Shown: positions 10,864 to 20,838 of the stretch, piece after piece
Layout: the number at the start of each line of letters is the position of its first letter
How positions within the stretch are numbered: the first letter of the stretch is position 1
Assembly (NCBI GenBank): GCA_009829735.1
Contig: CM020619.1
Coordinates: 20,217,816-20,281,815, forward strand
DNA: 64,000 bases
Reading direction: 5' to 3'
Origin: Pyropia yezoensis
Lineage: Eukaryota; Rhodophyta; Bangiophyceae; Bangiales; Bangiaceae
The notes under the pieces: generated by a model
Told to the model about the DNA's origin: nothing
Seen by the model: only the letters and a program-made list of their open reading frames with translations
The model's database searches: none
Program-made: the position numbers and the translations under genes

Positions 10864-11325
10864 CCTTTTTCGGGTCCAGTTTTTTTGTACTTCCCGTGCG
10901 CCCCTGCTCTTTCTGACGTCAGGAACGGACTCAGCGCAGGCTCTTTACCCTTGGGGCAACTTGAGTGCATCCTAGCTTCACGACAACCCGGGCAAAAGGC
11001 GGGCTCTTGTCGACTCCTTCGCCCCGCCAAGGAAGGACTTCTGACACCCCTGGGCACGTTGTCCGCAGCCAGTGCGCCCCCCTTCTGTGAGTGCACAGCC
11101 GCAGGACGCTGTGGCATTCTTTCCAGCACCAAGAGGCACGTCTCCACCCATTGTATCCCTCCCCAGCCCCGTATTATGCGGTCCGCTAGGCCCCCCCCTC
11201 CCCCTCCCCCTCTCCCTCCTCTCGTCTCTTCTCCTCCTCCCCCTTCGCCCTCTCGACCAACCTCCCCCCCCCCGCCCCCCTCTGTCCCGCCGCCGCCCGC
11301 TCACCCCTCTCGTCCTGCCTCCCAA
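10864..11325 (+). promoter_or_regulatory. 5' region and polypyrimidine leader of the transposase
   Basis: The 150 bases before the transposase ATG are almost pure C and T (about 11180-11320). The same kind of leader precedes several other genes in the window. An upstream in-frame ATG at 11176 would add 50 Pro/Ser-rich residues encoded by that tract. I prefer 11326. Confidence 0.5.
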
Positions 11326-13641
11326 ATGAGCAGGAAAGCCAAGACCTTGGACGTGCGCCTGTCTGTCGGAGCACAAGTGCACACCAGCGCAATTAATATC
11401 TCCAACTTCGCCGAGTGTTCGCGCGTTTTCGGCGCCCTGGCAAAGACGACATGCATCGGAGGTACTGTGCTGGAGGTGGTGGCGGGCAAGAGCAAGGGGG
11501 GCCGCAACAAGAAGGACCTGAGGGTGCGGTGGGCGTGGCTGGGGAGGGACGTGGAGAACGTGCTGTCGCTGCGAAGCGTCCGGGCGGGCCCCCCCCCCAC
11601 CACTTTTCTCGGCACCGTGACGCCAGCATTCGACGGGGGGTCGCCCGCCACACAAGCGTCCCAGTTAATGGCGGCGAGTGGGCTGGTCGCCCTGCGTGAC
11701 GCGCCGCGTCCCGCCCCCTCCGCCGCGACCCTTCCACTGTCGGCAGGAGTATCTGCAGCAAGTGCCCCCCTGTTACCACCCCCCGCCTCGACCACGGACG
11801 CCGTTTTTCCGGCGCCTCCCACCCCCTGCCCTGTCGAGCTTTCCCCGCCAATTGCGACAGCTGCGGCCGCGCGTGCACCGGAGAGTGGCGGCGGGAGTGC
11901 TGCGCCGTCGACCGTGACCACCGCAACGGCGCACGGATTTTCTTGGACGGCGCAACCTGTTACTGAGCCCGTCGGCGGCCCTGTGCCGCGCCAGGCGTGG
12001 TCGGTGCGCACGCTGTCGGGGGACGTCATTCATGAGGAGGGCGACACGGTGGGACCGGGGGCGTCGCGCCGGCCTTATGACTACTTTATGGCCATGTTTC
12101 CCGTGGGTCAGCTCGTGCGGATGGTGCGCCTCACCAGCGCGAAACTACAGAAACGCGGTATGCTACCCACAACTGCCGGGGAGGTGCTCAAGTTTTTTGG
12201 AGTCATCATCTTGGGTACGCGGTACGAGTTTGGTGCCCGCGCGGAACTCTGGGTCACCAAGCCACGGATCAAGTACCTGCTTGCGCCAGCCTTTGGCGAG
12301 CGCACCGGTCCTCCGCGCCGCCGGTTTGACGCACTGTGGTCATGCGTGACCTTCAGCGCTCAGTCCGACGACGGGGACGCCACTGAGAAGGGCCGCTGGG
12401 AGCTGATTGACGACTTTGTAGCCGCAATCAACGCGCATCGAGCTGCCCGCGTCGTGCCAAGCGAGGTCATTTGCGTCGACGAGTCCATCTCCAAATGGTA
12501 CGGCCAGGGGGGGCATTGGATTGAAAAGGGACTTCCAATGTATGTCGCCATCGACCGGAGACCGGAAAATGGATGCGAAGTCCAGAATGCGGCCTGCGCC
12601 CGAAGTGGAATTATGCTCAACCTCAAGGTGGTTACCTCGGCGCAGCATCGGTTGGAGGCCGACTCTGCCGGTGGCACCGGCGAGGACGACACCCTACCCC
12701 ACGGCGCGGTCGTGTTGAAGCGCTTGGTAGCGCAGTGGGCGGGCTCGAAGCGCATCATATGCGCGGACTCGTACTTCGCTAGCGTCGCGGGCGCCATGCT
12801 GCTATTGTCAATGGGGCTGCGCTTTGTTGGGGTGATTACGACAGCCACCCGCGGCTACCCCATGGCCGCCCTCTCGGTCATTCCGGTGGCGGCACGCGGT
12901 GGACACGCGTCGTTCACCCACGTCAACGCGGAGGGGAAGACGGACATGATGGCGGTTATGTGGGTGGACAGGGAGCGTCGGTACTTCATCGCGACTGCCT
13001 CAACTGCTCTACCTGGTGCTGCGTGCGAGAGGAATCGATGGCGCCAGGTGGGCCCGCGCGCTGAGCGGGTGGTACTTACTATTCCCCAGCCGGAGGTGGC
13101 TGAGTTGTCCTACGCCGGCTGTTCCTCTATCGATCGCCACAACCGCTGCCGACAGGACGACTTGAAGCTGGAGCACAAGTTCGTTACTCAAGACTGGTGA
13201 ATGCGGATCAACCTGAGTCTTCTCAGCATCTGCATCGTTGACTCCTGGATGCTTTACGCCGGTGCGCAGGGGAAGGCGGCGGATCTGTCGCAGGCCCAGT
13301 TCTACGAGGACCTAGCAGAGCAGCTGATTGACAACACGTACGATAGCGTGGGTTCCGGACGCAGTGGGCCACCAGTTGCCCGCGCAGCAGAAGCCGCTCC
13401 TGTGCAGTCTGGCGTGGGGATCCATCTCACGCCGACGCTGAAGCGCCGTCACAAGGCATCGGCAGAGGACGTGGACCAGTGCGCCCAGCGGATGTGCCGC
13501 GTGTGCAAGAAATACCGCACGACGGTGGTGTGCTCGCGGTGCCGTGAGGTCCACGCGAGCGAGGTGTTTTGCTGTGGTGCGAGGAGTGGTCGCAATTGTT
13601 TCGCCGTCCACATGCGTGAAGTGCATGACTTGGATGTGTAG
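11326..13641 (+). pseudogene. piggyBac-like (PGBD) transposase with one in-frame stop
   Basis: DDD-type transposase expected to cut and paste the surrounding element. Domains in order: a small chromo/tudor-like basic segment (residues 1-85); an Ala/Pro-rich linker; then the transposase IS4-like fold from about residue 245 (YDYFMAMFPVGQLV). The likely catalytic Asp residues are in VICVDESISKWYG (about 12475), IICADSYFAS (about 12765) and SSIDRHNR (about 13135). A C-terminal zinc-binding cysteine-rich domain follows (CRVCKKYRTTVVCSRC and more Cys/His, 13493-13635), as in piggyBac. A TGA at 13198-13200 interrupts the frame just before the last helical part, at a position where the family normally continues; the rest of the frame is intact. 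It may be a dead copy or carry a sequencing error. Confidence 0.85.
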
Positions 13642-13716
13642 AACGCACGTCATGGAATCCTACTTGCTCGTACATTGGTTCGGAATTTTAACACATGTCC
13701 CTCATGGCGACTTGTT

Positions 13717-14287
13717 TGTGGTATAAAACTCGATCCTCTCAGACACGTGTCAATATCCCTCGGGGGAAAGGGACAGGTAACGCAGAAAGGGGAACTACGA
13801 GAATGGTATGCCTGTTGCCTCACGTGCCTGCTCGCAGAGCAAACAGATACGCACGGTAGTGCACACGGGGAAGAGGAAAGCAAACGCGCAGTTGTCTTTT
13901 TCCTGAGGGCGCGGGCCAAGGGCGCCTCGCTGTCCCTCTTAACGTGCATCTGGGGGAACCCCGGCACGTTGGCCAGGTAGCCCCCCCATAACCCCGAGTG
14001 GCCCCGACCCGAGTCTAACCTCGTCAGGTCGGGGGCCACTATCACTACTAATTCTATTCCCACTCACTAATCTCACACTCAAATTCTCTCAAATCAAGTC
14101 CCTCACAAATATGCAAAAACACATCAGAAATCCCTCTCTCGCGTGTGGATAGCGTAGTCCACCGCATCCCAGTGCCGGGCACGGGCCACGGCCGCCAACC
14201 ATCGCCACACGGCGGGCGTGTTCTGGCACCTGGTGCCCTCTGGTTGCAGTCCCGGGTCGGCGCCAAGTCGGGGCCAGGGATGCTACA
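13717..14287 (-). repeat. 3' LTR of element C
   Basis: 571 bp, beginning TGTGGTAT and ending ATGCTACA on the + strand. It matches the right-hand copy at 22796-23366 along its length. A TATAAAA lies at 13722-13728 in + orientation, facing the antisense ORF rather than gag. Confidence 0.95.
13998..14039. terminator. Strong hairpin in the LTR of element C
   Basis: GTGGCCCCGACC (13998-14009) pairs with GGTCGGGGGCCAC (14027-14039) around a 17-nt loop, with one bulged G. The second copy lies at 23077-23118 in the other LTR. It could act in transcript end formation or as a structured leader; the role is inferred. Confidence 0.6.
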
Positions 14288-14300
14288 TAGCTCCCTCCCT
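14288..14300 (-). promoter_or_regulatory. Polypurine tract of element C
   Basis: On the minus strand a run reading AGGGAGGGAGCTA lies directly before the 3' LTR, the usual place for plus-strand priming. Confidence 0.7.
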
Positions 14301-14474
14301 AGTCCGGCACGTCCTCGGGCCGAACCAGGTGCCACCGTGCACAGCCTCGAGCACGTCCACACCGGTGCCGAGGTCGAGCGTCTTCACCCCGGTTACGATC
14401 ACCTGCTCCGGTTCTGCCCCCCCCCCCCCTCGCTCCTTCACCTTGGCCCTCTCGTTCCCCGGAGTCTGGACGGT

Positions 14475-16592
14475 ATGTCCAGTTCCGAGATCCAAGCTGG
14501 GCCCGTGGTTCCGGCGGCGAGTGTTGCGGAGGAGAACTCGGGTAGTCGCGCCCCTCTCCTGCCTCCGGTTCCTCGGGTGTCGGTGCCGGCATCGGTCGCC
14601 ACGGCGGGGACAGATCGAGTTCCCCCGGCTTCCGCGATGCACCCGGTCGAGGCCCCCCCGGAGGGTCTCCCGGAGATGCTTCTAGGGCAGGACCCTCTGG
14701 CGGCCCGGCGTTACTCCACGGTGGTCGGCAACGCCGGCGCGGCCCAGTGCCAGCAGGATTGCATGGACCTCTGGCGCAAGGAACTCCAGCGCGGGGTCTT
14801 GACCGAGATGGACAAGGCACGTCTTCATACGGCGGACCAGATGCGCCTGGCACAAGACCGCTCCCAGAGCTTCTCGGGTTCCTCTTGGGTTGCTCGTCTG
14901 GAGGATCTCCCCTTCGCGCTGGTACTGGATCTACCCTTGACCGAGCGTCGCGTGTCCGCGTCCGTTCTCCGGTGGCCGGAGGAAGAAGGGTACGTCCACC
15001 GGGCGCTCAAGGTCTGGGACGAGGCGCTCAAGGGGTCGGGGAGCTTGAACTGTGATCCCCGTCCGAGTATGGTCGCTCTGGAGCCGCCTTTCTTGACCCG
15101 GAAATACTCCAAGTTGTCGCCGGCACGGGAGTAGGGTGAGCGACGCGGGCGTCAGCGTGACTTCCTTGTGAGCTGCAACCACCAGGAGTTCTGGAAGCTG
15201 GACAAGGCTAACCGGGCGGCGTACTACCCCAAGGTCATCCCGCAGCAGCAGGAAGTCGAGATCCCGGTCGGGTTTGCTCCTTCCAGCATCCCTTGCACCT
15301 GGTACTTCTTGGACGCCTTGACTCAGGCGTCGATCAAGGGCTTCTTCCACTCAATCCCGTACATGATGTACATGTCCGAGATGACAGTCTTGGCGGCCAA
15401 CCACTGGCTTCACGAGGTCTTGGTGTCCAACCGGCTTTGGTTTCTCCCTGACCTCCTGATGGTCTGGATTGTCGACAAGTTGACCGTCGACTTCCTGTGC
15501 AGCCAGGACGAGGAGTACAAGGAGCTCTTCCAGGCGATGATCGACTTCCGGCGTCTGGTGCCGGTGCATGACCGGAACTTCTTGAACGCGATTGCCGACC
15601 AGAACCGCCCGCGTCGGGATGGCTTCGGTTGGGCGCAGGTGGTCTACCAGTCTTCTCCGGCCAAGGTGCAGCTGGCGACGCCGCTTCCGGCGTGGCCGCA
15701 GCTAGGTAGCTTTCCTGCTCCGGCCGCCCTTGATCTTCTGCCAGTTGGGCCGCCGGTGCAGGAGTCGGGATGGGCCGCGGCGGTCGGTCGGGCGTCTGCG
15801 GCGGTTCCGCTTCCTCCTGTTGCCCCTGTCGCCCCGGTCGCCTCGCCTGAACCGTCACCGGCGCGTCCACGCCCTGTTCCGGTTGTGCCGGTACTTCAAG
15901 CTCCTCCGGCACCGCGCTTGTCCGCAGCGAGTCTGGGAGTGGCCGTGCGGTCGCCGACTACTCCGGCCGCTCTGCCTCGGACGCCTTCTTCCAACGCCGG
16001 CGGCGCTGTGCCTCCGCTGGAGTTGGGTACTCCGGTCTCGGGGGCTGTTGTGGACCGTCCGGTAGTGTCGTCCTCGGGGCGGTTCGAGATTCCGGCGCCG
16101 ACTCTGCGCCTTACCCGCTTCCGGGTGCCTGACTGGTACCTGAACCAAGGTGGTCCGACATGCGACCAGTACGACGTCGGTATGATTGAAGACCAGCTGG
16201 GTCGTCTTCCGGTGCAGGTTGAAGGCGTCGGGTCTTCTCTGGTGCTGGGTACTTACGCCAGCGTCTTGAACAACGTGGTCGACCGGGTGTTTGCTTGCGC
16301 AGATAGCGGTCAGATGTCGAACAACCCGGTGGTTGGCGAACTTCTGGCGACTTTGACGCGGCATGGCTTGGCCCAGCAGTGGTCAGAGACCTTCACGGGC
16401 TTCCAGCGGCGCCGACGGACATATCTGGATGAGCGGGAGCCACCGGCAACTACTGGTACTACTCCGATGGCGTCATACCGGGATGCGCCGCGTCCACCGC
16501 ACTACGTCATCCCGTCTTCCTCCGGTTCCCGTCGTACCGCGGAGGCAGCGCCGGAGGACACTCCCGCGGCTCAGCGTCCGCGCCGGGAGTAG
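14475..16592 (+). pseudogene. Antisense accessory ORF of element C, one in-frame stop
   Basis: The frame starts at the ATG at 14475 and is open for 219 codons. It meets a TAG at 15132-15134 and then continues in the same frame to 16592, about 706 codons in all. The N-terminal ~90 residues are Ser/Pro/Ala-rich. A globular part follows (about 14760-15690) with well-mixed residues and a hydrophobic, aromatic-rich block (SIPYMMYMSEMTVLAANHWL, about 15353-15412). Then comes a Pro/Ala/Val-rich linker (15690-16080) and a second globular block to about 16450. It is convergent with pol; the two stops are 145 bp apart. I do not recognise a family. The TATAAAA in the adjacent LTR points the right way to drive it. 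Lack of bias, length and similar placement in element A argue for a real gene. An intron over the TAG is possible but no clear splice pair is seen. Confidence 0.7.
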
Positions 16593-16737
16593 TAGTTGGA
16601 GGCCAGGAGGGTGAGGGTCTTGGGAGAAGCGAGGAGGGAAGAGGCGGAGAGAAGGGTTGCTCGAGCGGGTGCTTGTTTTCCTTGATTGTTCCCTGCTTGC
16701 ATTGCGTGTTCTCCTTGATATACCCGTTCCCTTCTTC
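16593..16737. other. Convergent spacer between antisense ORF and pol of element C
   Basis: 145 bp between the two stop codons. A G/A-rich then T-rich stretch (16600-16740) could hold both 3' ends. No repeat seen. Confidence 0.4.
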
Positions 16738-19700
16738 TCAATCCTCTTGTTCCGCATCCGTTGCGGGTGAGCTCGTCTCGTCCCGAGGGTCTTGGTTGGC
16801 CCCGTCCTCTTGGTCCTTCTCCGTGTCCGACTCCAGAATCTTGCCGGCTCTGGCCACTGGAGTGCCCTCAATCCCGTTCCGTCGCGTGTAGGCACAGACG
16901 TCCGCTATGGGTAGCCGGTTTGAGGGTTCCCATGTATCATCTGCCGGGTTAAAACCGAACCAGCGTACTCGCAGATACAGGCGCCCGTCTCTCCAGGCAT
17001 GGTCGACAAACTTGACGTAGACAAATTCCCGGCCTTCTTCTTGGGATAGCCAGGGTACTGCGGCTCGCTTACGCCGGGTCAAGTCCCGTTGGCTTGGCGG
17101 TGGAGCTCGGGTGACATGGTCGCTGCTCACCCGGTACGGGGAACCATCCACGTCTAGAAGGAAGGTCCAGCCATCCGTATTAAGAATCTCATAAGGTCCA
17201 TCCGTCTTAGAGTCCAGCTTCCCCCGGGTCTTGCTATGGTTGTCCACAAAAACCCAGTCGCCACCACCCAGTTCCTTGTTCTTTTCCCGGACACCCTTGT
17301 CAGAGTCCCGCTTGTATCGCTCCTGGGTCTTTGAGATTGACTCCTTGACTCTTGGGAGCAGGAGCTTCAGTTGTTCCAGGAACTCATCCTTTGCCTTGGG
17401 ACCTGACTTCAGTGCAGGCTGGAGACCATCGGGTATTCTTTCCAGGGAGAAGTTGGTCAGCCGCCTTGGGGTGACAAAGTCGAGTGGAGCGACTCCCGTT
17501 GTCCGGTGAACTCGGGAGTTGTAGGCTAGAGTGAGGACAGCCAGGAGCTCGTCCCAGTCTTCTTGGTGCTCCTCCACGTAGTGCCGTAGCATGTCCACTA
17601 GGGTCCGGTTGAATCGTTCCACCTGGCCGTTCGTTTGAGGGTGGTACGTCGTGGTGTACAAGTTCTTGATGCCCATCAGGTCACAGACTCCTTGGAAGAA
17701 CAGGGATGCAAACTGGGGACCGTTGTCGGTTAAGACGGAGTCTGGAGGGCCATAGGCAGCTATCCAGTACTCGCAGAAGGCTGACGTGACATCCAGAGCC
17801 GTGATGGTCCTCAGCGGGATTGCTCGAGTGAACTTGGAGAACCGGTCACAAATGATGAGCAGGTATATGTTGCCACTGGATGTTTCAGGTAGGGGCCCCA
17901 GGATGTCCATGCTTAAGCTTGCAAAGGGCTCCGCCGCAGGGAATAGGCGTAGCTTAGAAGTCTTCTTCCTCTGGGACAACCGGTTCCTTGCACAAGAAAT
18001 ACAAGCCTCCAGGCACTTATGGACGTCACTGGCCATGGTTTCCCAGTAATAGTGTCGTCTCATGGAAGCATACATCCGATTGATACCAGGATGTCCGGCC
18101 TGGGGAGACGAGTGCTCCAGGCGTAGGATGTCAGCTCGTAGACTTCGGGGTACGTAAACTTGAGTTGCCCCATCGAAGGGTGACACCCGTACCAGGAGTC
18201 CGTCTGTAGACTCGGAGAAGCGACTGTTCCGGTTCAGGTCCATTTGGTGGCGAAGCTCCAAGCATTGAGGGTCCGTCAATTGTGCCTCCAGCATCCGGTG
18301 AATGGTTACCGGTTGATGAGCTTCAGGTGTCTCGTACAGGGGAGCGTGCCAGCCACGTCCGACATTCGGGAGGATAAAGCAAGGTATTTCCTCCGGGATA
18401 GGACCGGTATCGGCTGCAGGAGTCTCCAGCCGGGACATGGTGTCGGCGCAGTGGTGCTCCCTCCCTGCTCTGGTGCACACCTTGTACTTGAACTCCGAAA
18501 GGCGTAGGCGCCACCGGGCGACCCTTCCTTGACTGCTGTCCATGCATAGCAGCCACCTTAGACTGGCGTGGTCCGTCCGGATGAGGAACTCTTGTCCTTC
18601 AAGATATGGACGTAACAGGAAGCAAGCCCAGACGACCGCCAAGCACTCGCGCTCGGTCGTGGAAAAGTTCTTCTCGGCTGGAGTCAAGACGCGACTGTAG
18701 TAGCCTATCGGGAGGAAGTGCCCATCAGGTTGCTGCTGGAGTAGTGAGCACCCCACCTGGACGCCACAGGCATCAGTCTCCAGAACAAACTGGCCCTCCC
18801 GCTTGGGTAACGCCAGTACTGGAGTGGTGGTCAGGCGCTTCTTGAGCTCTTCGAAGGCTGCTGTCTGCTTCTCGTCGAACACCGGGAGTTGTGCTGGAAG
18901 CTTCTTGCTAGTAAGCTTGGTCAAGGGCCGGGCAACCAGAGCGTAGTCCCGTACGAACCGGCGGTAGACGTTGCACATACCCAGGAAGCTCTTGAGTTCC
19001 GTCTGGGTTTTAGGTTGCCGTGCATGTCGGAGGGCCTTGATGTTCTTCTCATTGACTCGGAGCTCCCCCGGGCTCAGCACGTGCCCCAGGTACTCCACCT
19101 CGGTCTCAAACAGGTGGCACTTCTCGGCCTTGAGGGTGACTCCAGCCCTGGACAGGAGGGCCAGGACCTCTCGAAGGTGCTCCAGGTGTTCCGCTGGGGT
19201 CTTGGAGAAAACGATGATGTCGTCCAGGTAGACCAAACATGTTCTCCACCTTAGCCCCGACAGGATGATGTCGATGGCTCTCTGGAAGGTTGCCGGAGCA
19301 TTAGTGAGACCAAAAGGGAGACGCTTGCACCGGAATAGTCCCAGGTGGCACGTGAAGGTAGTCTTGTCCTTGTCCTCGTCAGCCAGAGGGATCTGCCAGT
19401 AACCGGCATTACAATCCAGCGTCGAGAAGAGGGTGGCATCACCAAGAAAGTCGAGTCAATCATCCATCCGGGGTATCGGGTATACATCCTTGACTGTCAT
19501 CTCGTTCAGGCGTCTGTAGTCAACGCAGAAACGGAAGTGACCGCCAGGTTTCGGGACGACTACCACCGGGAAAGCCCACTCGCCATCAGACGGCTCGATA
19601 ACATCCATCTTGAGCATCTTGTTAACCTGCTTCTCAATCTCATCCCGGCGATGAGATCCAGCCCGGTATGGTTGCATGTGCACTGGCTTGGCATCTGGCT

Positions 19701-20838
19701 TGAGTTGGATCCGGTGTAGGGTGGCGTCCATCTTGCCCAGCTCTCCAGACCACAGGTGCCGATATTCCTGGAGAAGCTTCTCCAGTGCCTCCTTCAAGTC
19801 GGGAGGGACGTTTTCTTGGTTGACCTTCGGCATCCCGGGCGGTGCTTGTTCGGGCTTCGGAGTAGTACGGCCAGCCTGCTCTTGTTCCGGAGATACGTCT
19901 AAGGCCGTCAAGTTGGATGCCAGCTCTTGTTGCAGGTTCAAGAGGTCTTCCTTGCTCATAGCGCGGGCGGACCCCCGGTAAGGCTCTGCTGTACCAACTC
20001 GAGTGCCCTTGGCGAGGGTTATTGGCTTCCGGCTCACGTTGACGATCAGCACCGAGAACGGGGTGTGCCTCTCCACCTTCTTGTGATGTCCGTGGGCTAG
20101 GTATAATCGGTGTTTCGCCAGAAATTCCTTGCGTCCGTAGATCAGGCATTGACCTGCAGTCCGGGTCGTGACTTGAACCTTGGTCTCCGAGCGAGGAGGT
20201 AGGAGCACCGGTTTGATGAGGGTCAAGGTAGAGGGTGGGATGCGTTCCTTCTGGTTCTTGGCCACACGAACCTTGGTGTCCAGGTGCTCCAGCACTGGTG
20301 ACACAAACCCATGGTTGAACTGCACCTTTCCTTCTCCGGGTAGGATGCTCTTGACATGCTGCTTCTGGAAGTCCCAGCCTAGGATGAGGGGGACTGATAA
20401 GGTCTTGACTACTAGAAAGGGAAAAAGCATTGGTTCATTGTTGACATAGATGGCGACGGGAAGACGGCCAAGCGGTCGTAGGGTTTGACCTGATGCGTCT
20501 ACAATATGGGTTCTGGTAGGCGCTCTCCAGGCATGTCGACGCCAGCCCGGAGGTAACAGGTTCTCAGTGATGACGCTTGGTCCGGCTCCCGTGTCGACCA
20601 CCGGCGTAACAGCTTGGGGGAGGCTATCCCCCACACGCATACGAGCATTAATCTTGAGGTTTTCCTTACGCAGGACGAGCAGGGTCCCCTTGAACAAACA
20701 GGGTGTCCAGGCGGCTACCGGTTGAGCAGGTAACTGCCGTCCTTTCTCCCGGCACGCAAGGGGAGAACGGGTAGAAGTACCCTGCTGTTGGAGATTCGGG
20801 AAGACACTTGGGGAGAGCGCCTGCCCTACTCGTTTCCC
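16738..20838 (-). pseudogene. pol: Element C pol (PR, RT, RNase H, integrase, chromodomain), one in-frame TGA
   Basis: About 1,366 codons, entered from gag by a -1 shift at 20832-20838. Protease DTGA is near 20590. Reverse transcriptase carries YLDD near 19225. RNase H follows with its Asp/Glu/Asp set (ETDAC, TTERE, RTDHA). Integrase has an HHCC zinc domain (LEHSSPQAGHPG to CISC), then Asp (MDILGPLP, about 17900), Asp (LTDNGPQF, about 17720) and Glu (NGQVERF, about 17620), and a DGPYEI-type GPY block. A chromodomain closes the protein (RVRWFGFNPADDTWEP, about 16920-16980), placing the element in the chromoviruses, whose chromodomain steers integration to certain chromatin. A TGA at 19456-19458 interrupts RT right after YPIPRMDD; element B has Cys there. 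All else is open, so the copy is one codon from intact. Confidence 0.93.

Noticed and set aside
13685-13692. TTAA after the piggyBac-like gene as the element border
   Set aside because: No matching terminal repeat beside it and no TTAA partner at the left; the CTAG-bounded inverted repeats fit better.
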